A stretch of 15,548 nt of DNA from an uncultured Collinsella sp. (GTDB lineage: Bacteria > Actinomycetota > Coriobacteriia > Coriobacteriales > Coriobacteriaceae), in NCBI GenBank assembly GCA_900757285.1, contig CAAENI010000236.1, forward strand, positions 1-15,548, given 5' to 3'. A model generated the notes under the pieces. It did no database searches. It worked only from the letters and a program-made list of their open reading frames with translations, and was not told the origin of the DNA. Position 1 is the first letter of the stretch; every line of letters starts with the position of its first letter. The translations under genes and the position numbers were made by a program. Positions 1-6,454 of this stretch are shown here, piece by piece.

Positions 1-51
1 GGCGTATACATTCGCGCCAAAACACGGGTCGCATGCAAGAAAGGAGATGCC

Positions 52-243
52 ATGGCGCCTATCGCACCGCTCAAGATGCTCGTCGCTCCTGCCGCCAAGA
101 CCATCGCCCGCCTGAGCGACTCACTCACCTACGAAGATATCCCCTGCGTCGTCGAATCACGCGAGGACAGCTGCCCCTACCTGGGCCACGTCCCCTACTT
201 TGCACCCAAGCTCGCATCTGATCCCGAGCAGCGTGAGCAATAA
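52..243 (+). CDS. Small hypothetical protein (63 aa)
   Basis: This is a complete short reading frame whose ATG is preceded by AAGGAG at 41-46 with 5-base spacing, a good ribosome site. The protein is not recognised. Its N-terminal third is alanine/proline-rich and mildly hydrophobic (MAPIAPLKMLVAPAAKTIA). The rest is polar and acidic and carries two cysteines (in IPCVV and DSCPY). No signal peptide or convincing membrane helix is seen. It ends 35 bases from the convergent APC transporter gene, with no obvious terminator between them. Only 51 bases lie upstream, so it could be the last gene of an operon that starts outside the window. The start site is well supported; the function is unknown. 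Confidence 0.5.
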   Translation: MAPIAPLKMLVAPAAKTIARLSDSLTYEDIPCVVESREDSCPYLGHVPYFAPKLASDPEQREQ

Positions 244-278
244 TCCAAGATGCATCTAGCACCGCACAACTCGCGGCG

Positions 279-1688
279 CTACTGTTTTGGTGCAAAGCGA
301 CCTGTCCCCCTTGCGCCAACGCCGGGATTGTCGATGCTGCGGCCGCGGCGCGATATGAGGCGCGAAACCTCGCCCAGCAACACGCCGATCACCACACCTA
401 TGAGGATCGGCAACTTTGACATCTCGGCGGGCGAGCTGTTAAGCGGCACGGTTGTCGCAACAATCGAAAGCACGAGCTCTACCACCGGCACCGCAAGCGC
501 TACCGCAAGCACCTTGCCCTCGAAGAGCGCGCGAAACACACGCGGGCGGTCGTCGTATTTACGCAGGCGCCAAAACGCCGGGAACATCGGGATATAGCTC
601 ATGAGCAGAAAGACGACGTTCATCGAGAAGAAGACCCAAAAGACGTCGGAACCTTCACCCAGCGGAATCTGAAGTAGCAGCACCAAGCTGGCAAAACAAC
701 CGTTAATGAGTGCCGAGCCGTTGGGCATGCCGGTCTTCTTGGACACCAGCGCAAAGGGACGCGGCATGTTGCCATGGCGCGCGGCATAGCTCGCCACGTT
801 GTTGACGCCAAAGCTCCAACAGATCATGTTGGCAAACAGCGTTACCAGAAAGGCCACGCCCACGACCATCGTCAGCGGGTGAGCGCGCCCCACCATGGCG
901 GCAACCGCGTCCACAATGCCCGAATCGAGTGAAAGCTGCTCGGTGGGAACCGCGGCTCCAATACCGATGCCACAGATAATGTAGATCGCCGCGATGGCAA
1001 CGCCACCGGCGATAACCGCCTTGGGGATATCGCGCGATGGGTTCTTCATCGTGCTGGCAAAGGTCGCGACCACCTCAAAGCCCATAAAGTTGAATAGGAT
1101 GATTGAAAGATACGTCAGTGAGTTAGTGTCTCCCAGATCGGGGACAAAGGTCTTAAACGACATATCGTTGGCAAAGCCGTTGTTGCAGGCAAACCAGATG
1201 CCGATGATTCCCACCACGGCGGTAATGAGCACCTTGATGACGGCGCCGCCATCCATGACCCAATCGGCCTCGGCCACCGGCTGCATTGCCATGACCGTGA
1301 CGCCCCACACAAAGGTAAGCTCGATGGCAATTCGGACCCCAAGCGAAAATTCGATGCCCCATACCGCATTGATGACACTGGGGAACATGCAGGCGATACT
1401 TGCCACCCACAGTGGAAAGTTGACCCAATAGCACCAGGAGCAGCGTGCACCCCAACGGTCTCCCAAGCCCAGGCGAACCCAGTCGTACAGGCCGCCCTCG
1501 GAATCGAACGCCGTACCGAGCTCGGCCACCACCAGGCCATAGGGAAGCAAAAACGTAATGATAAGGAAGATCCACCAGAAGAACTGCACGTTGCCCATGG
1601 CAGATGCCGGAGCCGCCGCCTCAATGGTAAACACGACGCAGATAACCGAGAGGATGACCTCGAACAGGGAGAACTTTTTACCTGCCAC
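279..1688 (-). CDS. APC-family antiporter, second AguD-like paralogue
   Basis: Predicted inner-membrane amino acid/polyamine antiporter of 469 aa with about twelve hydrophobic segments. From the neighbouring genes, agmatine/putrescine exchange is the likely job. The first helix carries EAAAPASAMGN and the next region FFWWIFLIITFLLPYG; both patterns recur almost unchanged in the transporter at 3808-5247. By eye the two proteins are similar along their full length, so they are paralogues. The start is GTG at 1686-1688, supported by AGGGGGAG at 1695-1702 with 6-base spacing. It differs from its paralogue in the 545-base structured leader in front of it, the GTG start and a C-terminal tail rich in Gly and Arg rather than Glu and Ala. 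In known agmatine deiminase operons this place, after aguA, is held by carbamate kinase. Substrate is inferred; a different amino acid or amine is possible. Confidence 0.88.
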   Translation of the reverse strand: MAGKKFSLFEVILSVICVVFTIEAAAPASAMGNVQFFWWIFLIITFLLPYGLVVAELGTAFDSEGGLYDWVRLGLGDRWGARCSWCYWVNFPLWVASIACMFPSVINAVWGIEFSLGVRIAIELTFVWGVTVMAMQPVAEADWVMDGGAVIKVLITAVVGIIGIWFACNNGFANDMSFKTFVPDLGDTNSLTYLSIILFNFMGFEVVATFASTMKNPSRDIPKAVIAGGVAIAAIYIICGIGIGAAVPTEQLSLDSGIVDAVAAMVGRAHPLTMVVGVAFLVTLFANMICWSFGVNNVASYAARHGNMPRPFALVSKKTGMPNGSALINGCFASLVLLLQIPLGEGSDVFWVFFSMNVVFLLMSYIPMFPAFWRLRKYDDRPRVFRALFEGKVLAVALAVPVVELVLSIVATTVPLNSSPAEMSKLPILIGVVIGVLLGEVSRLISRRGRSIDNPGVGARGTGRFAPKQ

Positions 1689-1860
1689 GACACGCTCCCC
1701 CTACAGCAAAAAGGATGGCATCTGTACCGAAGGCGCAGCCCAAGGTAGGGTTGCAGGCCGCGTCACCGGTACAGGTGCCATCCCAAAGAGAGGAGAGGAT
1801 GCAATTGTTGGACCAACGCTCGCGGAACAGGCGCGTGTAGATAACGATACGCTGGTACAT
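1678..1860 (-). CDS. Possible small Cys-rich leader ORF overlapping the APC gene
   Basis: A 60-codon frame opens at an ATG (1858-1860) with GGAG at 1866-1869, five bases away. It stops at 1678, overlapping the start of the APC gene at 1688 by 11 bases in another frame. The product has an Arg-rich start (MYQRIVIYTRLFRERW) and then five cysteines, in NNC, GTC, AAC, LGC and GAC. The frame stays open further upstream and would add a hydrophobic stretch (PVAIAAVLIGVSM), but the only start there is TTG at 1873-1875 without a clear ribosome site. The terminator-like hairpin at 1708-1783 lies inside it. It may be a leader peptide that couples translation to the APC gene, a decayed gene fragment, or chance. 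I recognise no family. Confidence 0.25.
   Translation of the reverse strand: MYQRIVIYTRLFRERWSNNCILSSLWDGTCTGDAACNPTLGCAFGTDAILFAVGGACRGR
1708..1783 (-). terminator. Terminator-like hairpin directly before the APC start
   Basis: Arms at 1768-1783 and 1713-1728 pair over 16 positions with one mismatch on the minus strand. The lower eight pairs (GGATGGCA with TGCCATCC) are perfect and are followed by five T (1712-1708). An inner arm pair lies at 1734-1740 and 1749-1755. The T-run ends six bases before the ribosome site of the APC gene, leaving no room for a promoter in between. Transcription of that gene must therefore read through the hairpin, which suggests an attenuator rather than a plain end signal. 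Confidence 0.5.
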
Positions 1861-1877
1861 AGATACTCCGATCAAAA

Positions 1878-1895
1878 CGGCCGCGATTGCGACCG
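1878..1895 (-). other. Short GC-rich hairpin followed by TTTT
   Basis: On the minus strand CGGTCGC pairs with GCGGCCG around an AATC loop. The seven pairs include one G-U that exists only on this strand, and TTTT follows (1877-1874). It lies in the leader of the APC gene, just upstream of the possible small ORF. It could be a weak terminator or part of a larger fold. Confidence 0.3.
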
Positions 1896-1915
1896 GAATC
1901 TTTTGGCAATTGAAG

Positions 1916-1984
1916 ACGCGTCTGACCTGGGATATTCAAGCGAACAATTGGCCTAACCCGCAATAAATCCCAGATCAGACGCGT
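1916..1984 (-). other. 18-bp inverted repeat in the APC leader
   Basis: Arms at 1916-1933 and 1967-1984 match over 18 bases with one difference, enclosing a 33-base AT-richer loop. The odd position is a G-U pair on the minus strand and a C-A mismatch on the plus strand, so the fold fits an RNA read in the direction of the APC gene. The loop holds a CAATTG palindrome (1945-1950). No T-run follows, so it is not an ordinary terminator. A riboswitch-like leader element, a protein operator or a mobile-element remnant are all possible. Confidence 0.45.
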
Positions 1985-2000
1985 ACTCAATCAAAGAGGC

Positions 2001-2032
2001 GGGCACTCCGAAGTGGAGGCAACGGAGTGCCC
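2001..2032. other. Perfect 10-bp hairpin
   Basis: GGGCACTCCG (2001-2010) and CGGAGTGCCC (2023-2032) are perfect inverted repeats with a 12-base loop. A shorter competing hairpin uses CTCC and GGAG inside the same stretch. Neither strand has a T-run directly after the stem, so it is not a standard terminator. It stands between two longer inverted repeats in the aguA to APC spacer. Confidence 0.45.
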
Positions 2033-2134
2033 AAAGAAAAACCCAGCCGACCAAGACATCGAATAAACCGACCATCAATGCCCCGAGATGGTCACGGTGC
2101 GATTCACCGACTGTCCGATTGATCGGCTGGGTTT
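2033..2134 (-). terminator. Three-way-junction fold ending in a T-run, after aguA
   Basis: A 16-bp closing stem (2119-2134 with 2039-2054) includes one G-U pair present only on the minus strand. Inside it are two further hairpins: 2095-2099 with 2105-2109 (five pairs) and 2070-2076 with 2087-2093 (seven pairs). The minus-strand 3' arm runs into TTTTTCTTT (2041-2033). It lies 100 bases after the aguA stop and may end that transcript. The branched interior is unusual for a terminator, so a small structured RNA that carries its own terminator is an alternative. Confidence 0.4.
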
Positions 2135-2170
2135 CTGAGGTGCGGCAGATTCCCGTGAAAGAGGAGCGCC

Positions 2171-2186
2171 GCGTACTTTGGTACGC
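2171..2186. other. Small perfect hairpin after aguA
   Basis: GCGTAC and GTACGC flank a four-base TTTG loop, 48 bases after the aguA stop. No T-run follows on either strand. It may protect the 3' end of the aguA message; this is inference. Confidence 0.35.
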
Positions 2187-2233
2187 AAGCGACGAATGAA
2201 CGGGAAGGTGCCGTGCCTCGGGAAGACAGACAA

Positions 2234-3439
2234 TTACGCGGACGGCTCCTGCTGAGTAATGCAGTGGATGTTGCCGCCACCGAAGACGACCTGCTCGGAC
2301 TGAACGCCGACGCACTTGTAGACACCCTCGCCCCAGACCTCGTCGTAGATCTTCTGGAGCGTGTCGACGGCCAGCTGGTCGTTCTCGTCGCCGTACTGCG
2401 GGACGATAACGCCGTGGTTGGTCACGAGGTAGTTCATGTAGGAGGCGATCAGCGGCTCGTCGGGGACGCGCGGCTCGGCGTTCTCGTCGGCGTCGATGGT
2501 GTCGCAGGAAGCCTGGTCCATGAACAGCGGGTTCACGGGCATGCAGAGCTTGTAGACCTTCATCTTGCGGCCCTTGGCGTCGACGGCGTTGGAGAGGGTC
2601 TCGTAGGCAGCGTGGCACTGCTCGTAGAACGGATACTCGGGATCGTCGGTCCAAATGCAGGCCATGACGCCCGGCGCGATGAACGTGGCGACGTCGTCGA
2701 TGTGGCCGTTGGTCTCCTCGGGGTCGATGCCCTCCTTGACCCAGATGACCTTCTCGACACCCAGGTAATCCTTGAGGTGCTCGTCCATGTAGGCGCGAAG
2801 CTCCTCGCTCCAGGGCTCAAACTTCTTGCGGTACTTGGGCCAGATGGACTCGGGATCCTCTTCCTCCTCCAGAACCGCAGAGCAGGTGCGGCCCGGGGAA
2901 AGCAGGCACTGGTCGGTCACGACAAGGGTGCCCTCGCCGTCGACGGTGATGGAGCCGCCCTCGAGGATCATGTCGTCGGGACGATAGCGGCGGCAGCCGG
3001 AGAGCTCAGCCATCTTGAGGGCGATCTGCTCGTCCTTGTCCCACGGGAAGTACAGGCCGTCGACGAGGCCGCCGTAGGCGTTGAAGTGCCAGTGGTTGGC
3101 GCGCTTCTCGCCCTTGCCGTTGATGACGTAGGTGGCGGCAGTGTCGCGGAACCAGGCGTCGTCGGTGGTCATCTCGATGACGGTGACGTTCTCGTCGTTC
3201 TCGAAGACGGCCTTGCAGTTGGCGTAGTCGACCTGGTTGGCGCACATATAGACCGGGGTGAACTCGGAGATGGCGCGGGCGATGGCGGCATACTGCTTCT
3301 GGGCCGGCTTGGCGCCGTGGGCCCAGGTGTCGGTGCGGTGGGGCCAGCCCATCCACACGCGATCCTGCGGGGCGAACTCGGCGGGCATGAAGAAGCCGTC
3401 GGCCTTGGGGGTGGACTCGGACTCGGTGATCGTACGCAT
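2234..3439 (-). CDS. aguA: Agmatine deiminase
   Basis: Cytoplasmic enzyme (EC 3.5.3.12) converting agmatine to N-carbamoylputrescine and ammonia; 401 aa in the guanidino-group-modifying fold. Family motifs are clear: DDAWFRDT at about 93-100, LEGGS at 159-163, NGHIDD with the catalytic His near 246, and GGGNIHCITQQ near the C-terminus with the nucleophile Cys393. The ATG at 3437-3439 is chosen because GGAGG lies about seven bases upstream and homology begins just after it; a longer frame exists but its extra 55 residues look like translated spacer. The protein is longer than the usual 365-380 residues, mainly through an acidic then basic insert at about 186-215 (EEEEDPESIW and on). It follows the antiporter gene on the same strand after 368 bases, as in agu operons, but with a much longer spacer. 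Confidence 0.96.
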   Translation of the reverse strand: MRTITESESTPKADGFFMPAEFAPQDRVWMGWPHRTDTWAHGAKPAQKQYAAIARAISEFTPVYMCANQVDYANCKAVFENDENVTVIEMTTDDAWFRDTAATYVINGKGEKRANHWHFNAYGGLVDGLYFPWDKDEQIALKMAELSGCRRYRPDDMILEGGSITVDGEGTLVVTDQCLLSPGRTCSAVLEEEEDPESIWPKYRKKFEPWSEELRAYMDEHLKDYLGVEKVIWVKEGIDPEETNGHIDDVATFIAPGVMACIWTDDPEYPFYEQCHAAYETLSNAVDAKGRKMKVYKLCMPVNPLFMDQASCDTIDADENAEPRVPDEPLIASYMNYLVTNHGVIVPQYGDENDQLAVDTLQKIYDEVWGEGVYKCVGVQSEQVVFGGGNIHCITQQEPSA

Positions 3440-3469
3440 AAGATTTCCTCCAAATCGAACGATCGCTTG

Positions 3470-3490
3470 CTGCGGGCGGGTTACCCGCAG
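3470..3490. promoter_or_regulatory. Hairpin in the aguA 5' leader
   Basis: CTGCGGG (3470-3476) pairs with CCCGCAG (3484-3490). A competing hairpin uses GCGGG (3476-3480) and CCCGC (3484-3488). The element lies about 30 bases before the aguA start codon and leaves the ribosome site unpaired. It may affect message stability or initiation; this is inference from position only. Confidence 0.35.
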
Positions 3491-3541
3491 CCTAAAACCA
3501 AGAGATGGTAGGCGCCCGTTCCCCGGCAAAGGTCGGGGCGC

Positions 3542-3675
3542 CCGGTGCCGGTTTTCACGGAATCGCACCGGCAAGCGACGACGTAACCAAGTGCGCGGAG
3601 ACAAAACGCACGAAGGATACGGAAGAGAGATTGGGGTGGGCGGTGGTTACCGGAGCTATCGCTCACACCCACCCC
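3542..3675. other. Inverted repeats in the antiporter-aguA spacer
   Basis: Two mutually exclusive pairings share one stretch: 3542-3548 with 3565-3571 (seven pairs) and 3547-3552 with 3567-3572 (six pairs). A further perfect eight-base repeat joins 3633-3640 and 3668-3675 and encloses GAGC-TATC-GCTC. On the minus strand this last stem is followed by AATCTCTCTT, a weak T-rich tail, so it could be a poor terminator after the antiporter gene. I see no credible gene in 3440-3807. Confidence 0.35.
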
Positions 3676-3709
3676 GGGGGAATGGTTAGCAAACCTGTCG
3701 CTTGGACAC

Positions 3710-3811
3710 GCCTCCGAAGAGGCTAGAGTGCCCGGAGTCGGGAGCGACAAGCCCGACGAAGCGCGCGTTGGTACACGAGGAGGGTTGGAGCCCCAGAACC
3801 GGGTGCTCTAG
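3710..3811. other. Branched inverted-repeat fold at the antiporter 3' end
   Basis: A 13-bp stem joins 3723-3735 and 3799-3811. Its two non-Watson-Crick positions are G-U pairs on the plus strand but A-C mismatches on the minus strand. Inside is 3737-3742 with 3752-3757 (six perfect pairs), and partly overlapping the left arm is a GCCTC-CGAA-GAGGC hairpin (3710-3723). The right arm includes the stop codon of the antiporter gene. The wobble pairs favour a plus-strand RNA, opposite to the operon, or a dispersed palindromic repeat. Confidence 0.35.
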
Positions 3812-5247
3812 TTCTCCTCGGCCTCGGCGGCCTCCTCAGCGAGACGCTGGGCTGCGAGCTCAGGGGTCAGACCCTTGTACTCGGTCTCGCGGCCCTTAGC
3901 GCTGACGACGCGGACGACCTCGCCGATGAGCACGAGCACGATGAAGATAACGATCATCGGGACCTTGTCGCCAATTTCAGCAGCGGAGAACGGGATCAGC
4001 GTGGCAACGATGGCAAGAACCAGCTCGATGCAGGGGATGGCCAGCATGACCTTCATCATGGCGCCCTTAAACGGGAACGTGAAGATGCGCTCACGGTTGG
4101 GGTCGTTCTTACGAAGGTTGAGGAACGCCGGGAACATCGGGATGTAGGTCAACAGCAGGAAGACGACAGAGGTGCCAAAGAGCATCCAGAAGACACCGTT
4201 GGAGATGGCGTCGATGGGAACGAGCTGCAGGCACAGCACCAGGGAGGCAACGACAGCGTTGACCAGGTTGGCGCCGTTGGGCATGTCGTCATCCGAGATC
4301 ATCGAGGCGAAGACCTTGGGCATGTTGCCGTGCTCGGCAGCGTAGCGAGCAACGGAGTTAACGCCGAAGGACCAAGCGGCCATGTTGGCGAACAGGGTGA
4401 TCAGGAAGGCGATGCAGATGACCTTAAAGATCATGGAGTCGCCCACCATGGTCTGGACTGCGACGATCATGCCGTAGTCGGGGTCGATGGAATCGGCCGG
4501 CACAGCAGCGCCGATGCCAAAGCCAGCGAACAGATAGATCACGGCGATGGACAGGCCACCGACGATAATAGCCTTGGGGATATCGCGAGCGGGATCGGCC
4601 ATGTCGTCGGTCATGGTGCAGATGACCTCGAAGCCCATGAAGTTAAAGATGATGATCGACAGGTAGCCGAGAGCGTTGGTGTTGGTGAGCTCGGGCAGGA
4701 AGGTGGCAGCGGACATGTCGTTCGCAAAACCGTTCTCCATGGCATACCAAATGCCCAAAGCGCCAACGATAACGGCGACGGCGACCTTGATGATGGCGCC
4801 ACCGTTAAGGACCCACTCGGAGTCGGCCGCCTTGGAGCGGCCCATGAGGTAGACGATCCACACAAAGGCAAGATCGATACCCATCTTGGCGATCAAGTTG
4901 AACTCGATGCCAAAGACCATGCCCAAAATGTCGGGGAACATGGTAGCCAGCGAGGCGATCCACAGCGGGTAGTTGACCCAGTAGTAGTACGAGATGCGGG
5001 CGCCCCATTTGTCGCCCAGGCCATCGCGTACCCAGTCGTAAATGCCGCCCTCGCCGTCATAGGTGGTACCGAGCTCGGCGACAACCATGCCGTAGGGAAG
5101 CAGGAAGGTCAGGATCAGGAAGATCCACCAGAAGAACTGCTGGTTGCCAATGGCGGCAGCAGGAGCGGCGGCCTCGCAAACGAAGACGACGCAGATGATG
5201 GTCGAAATGACCGTCAGGAAGGAAAGCTTTTTCTTTCCGTCGCTCAT
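3808..5247 (-). CDS. aguD: APC-family agmatine/putrescine antiporter
   Basis: Predicted twelve-helix inner-membrane antiporter of 479 aa, inferred to exchange external agmatine for internal putrescine. Helix one carries ICVVFVCEAAAPAAAIGN, followed by FFWWIFLILTFLLPYG and an NGFANDMS segment, all repeated in its paralogue at 279-1688. The C-terminal tail is cytosolic-looking and rich in Glu and Ala (QRLAEEAAEAEEN). The ATG at 5245-5247 has AAGGAG six bases upstream. It lies between the carbamoyltransferase and deiminase genes, the place aguD holds in lactic acid bacteria. The family call is firm. The substrate rests on context; an arginine or ornithine exchanger cannot be excluded from sequence alone. 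Confidence 0.9.
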   Translation of the reverse strand: MSDGKKKLSFLTVISTIICVVFVCEAAAPAAAIGNQQFFWWIFLILTFLLPYGMVVAELGTTYDGEGGIYDWVRDGLGDKWGARISYYYWVNYPLWIASLATMFPDILGMVFGIEFNLIAKMGIDLAFVWIVYLMGRSKAADSEWVLNGGAIIKVAVAVIVGALGIWYAMENGFANDMSAATFLPELTNTNALGYLSIIIFNFMGFEVICTMTDDMADPARDIPKAIIVGGLSIAVIYLFAGFGIGAAVPADSIDPDYGMIVAVQTMVGDSMIFKVICIAFLITLFANMAAWSFGVNSVARYAAEHGNMPKVFASMISDDDMPNGANLVNAVVASLVLCLQLVPIDAISNGVFWMLFGTSVVFLLLTYIPMFPAFLNLRKNDPNRERIFTFPFKGAMMKVMLAIPCIELVLAIVATLIPFSAAEIGDKVPMIVIFIVLVLIGEVVRVVSAKGRETEYKGLTPELAAQRLAEEAAEAEEN

Positions 5248-5278
5248 GATGAGCTCCTTCGCTCAGTCTTGGACAGAT

Positions 5279-5354
5279 CCGAGGCCCTAAGGTATTAAGG
5301 CAATTGCTTGGGCCTCGGTGAGCGGGCGACAGGAGACGAGCATCCGCCGCCCGC
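5279..5354. promoter_or_regulatory. Two hairpins between ptcA and the antiporter gene
   Basis: CCGAGGCCC (5279-5287) pairs perfectly with GGGCCTCGG (5310-5318), and GCGGGCG (5322-5328) with CGCCCGC (5348-5354). The first loop contains the palindrome GCAATTGC. Neither has a minus-strand T-run, so they look more like message-processing or stabilising hairpins within a ptcA-aguD transcript than terminators. A small AAGCCT/AGGCTT repeat follows the ptcA stop at 5369-5382. Confidence 0.4.
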
Positions 5355-5380
5355 AAACGTGCTTTTAGAAGCCTTGAGGC

Positions 5381-6454
5381 TTAGAGCTGCTCGAGAGCCT
5401 CGAGAGCGGCGTGGAGCTCAGCCTTGGCGGAGTACTCGACACCCTCGTCGTTGAGCGGGGTGCGCTTGCCCAGGGCGGCAAGGAGAGCACGGATGGAGTG
5501 CTTGCGGTTCTCGGCCTCGACCCAGCACAGGGAGCGCTCGGGATCGTCCATGACCTCGTCGACGACCTCCTCGTTGCGGGTGGCCGGCAGGCAGTGCATG
5601 AACTTGGAGTTGGGGCCGGCGAAGTTCATCATGTCCATGGTGACCTGATACTTGGGATAGAACACGTCCATGTAGTTCTCGCCCGAGACCTCCTCGTCGT
5701 ACAGGCCATACCACACGTCGGTGTAGATGAAGTCGGCGCCCTTGATGCACTCGATGTCGTCGGAGATGACGACAGAGCCGCCGGAGACCTTGCAGTTCTC
5801 CTCGGCGATGGCCATCATCTGCTTGCCGAACTCGGCGCGCTCCTCGACGGTGCCAACGTGCAGGCCGCCGTCGGGGATCTGGTGGCCCTTAGGTCCAAAC
5901 TGGACGAACTTCATGCCGACCTTGGAGGCGATGAACATGAGGGAGACGCAGACCTGGGTGGCGTCGCCGATGAAGGCCAGGGTGCAGTCCTCGATCTTCT
6001 TGCCCTCGGGGAGGTTCTCGAGCATGGTCATGAGGTCGCCCATCTCCTGCGTGGGATGGTTGAACTCGGACATGCCGTTGATGACGGGCACAGCGGAGCC
6101 CTCGGCGAGGCCGACGACGTCCTTGTGACGGTCAACGCGAGCCATCATGATGTCGAGCAGCGAGCCCATAACGCGAGCGGTGTCGCCCAGGGACTCGTGA
6201 CCGCCGAGCTGGATGGTGCCAGGGCCATAGAACTGAGCATGGCCGCCGAGGTCGGTCATAGCGGTCTCGAAGGAAAGACGAGTGCGGGTGGAGACCTGCT
6301 GGAAGATCATGCCAAGGCTCTTGTTGCGGAGCAGGTGCGGATAATAACCGTCAACCTTGATGGCCTTCTTCATTGCCAGGCCAAGATCCTCGATAGCCAG
6401 GATCTGCTCTTTGGTGAAGTCGTTGGTGTCGATGAAATCCTTAGGCAGTGCCAT
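5381..6454 (-). CDS. ptcA: Putrescine carbamoyltransferase
   Basis: Cytoplasmic enzyme (EC 2.1.3.6) that phosphorolyses N-carbamoylputrescine to putrescine and carbamoyl phosphate; 357 aa, usual for the family. The carbamoyl-phosphate site STRTRLSFE is at about 55-63, HPTQ at 133-136 and HCLPA with the active-site Cys at 287-291. It is called putrescine- rather than ornithine-specific because YTDVWYGLY (244-252) stands where ornithine enzymes have the SMG loop, and because GPGTIQLGGHESLGDTARV and the C-terminal extension match the enterococcal putrescine enzyme. The ATG at 6452-6454 has AAAGGA upstream; a 27-residue longer frame is rejected for lack of homology. It is first in the minus-strand block, diverging from the LuxR-type gene. 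Also known as aguB. Confidence 0.95.
   Translation of the reverse strand: MALPKDFIDTNDFTKEQILAIEDLGLAMKKAIKVDGYYPHLLRNKSLGMIFQQVSTRTRLSFETAMTDLGGHAQFYGPGTIQLGGHESLGDTARVMGSLLDIMMARVDRHKDVVGLAEGSAVPVINGMSEFNHPTQEMGDLMTMLENLPEGKKIEDCTLAFIGDATQVCVSLMFIASKVGMKFVQFGPKGHQIPDGGLHVGTVEERAEFGKQMMAIAEENCKVSGGSVVISDDIECIKGADFIYTDVWYGLYDEEVSGENYMDVFYPKYQVTMDMMNFAGPNSKFMHCLPATRNEEVVDEVMDDPERSLCWVEAENRKHSIRALLAALGKRTPLNDEGVEYSAKAELHAALEALEQL

Noticed and set aside
1700..1990. T-box leader for the second antiporter gene
   Set aside because: TGGCACC in the 5' arm of the terminator matches the UGGNACC core, but the rest of the T-box consensus does not fit, and no stem I with a specifier loop is recognisable. 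An Rfam T-box model search would settle it.
1953..2233. Minus-strand frame after aguA that reads like a membrane helix (GLFDVLVGWVFLWAL)
   Set aside because: It is the out-of-frame continuation of a frame opposite no known gene, has no start or ribosome site, and is better explained by the inverted repeats there. A gene remnant is possible.
2213..3511. 432-codon open frame on the plus strand opposite aguA
   Set aside because: Product is monotonous Val, Gly, Leu and Asp, as expected from the complement of a GC-rich gene. aguA on the other strand has all family motifs.
3440..3604. Longer start for aguA adding 55 residues
   Set aside because: The added segment is Arg/Pro-rich with no homology pattern, crosses the leader hairpins, and has no ribosome site; the ATG at 3439 has GGAGG.
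3505..3726. Small plus- and minus-strand frames in the antiporter-aguA spacer (e.g. 3481-3750 minus)
   Set aside because: No ribosome sites, low-complexity Pro/Arg/Gly products, and they coincide with the hairpins.
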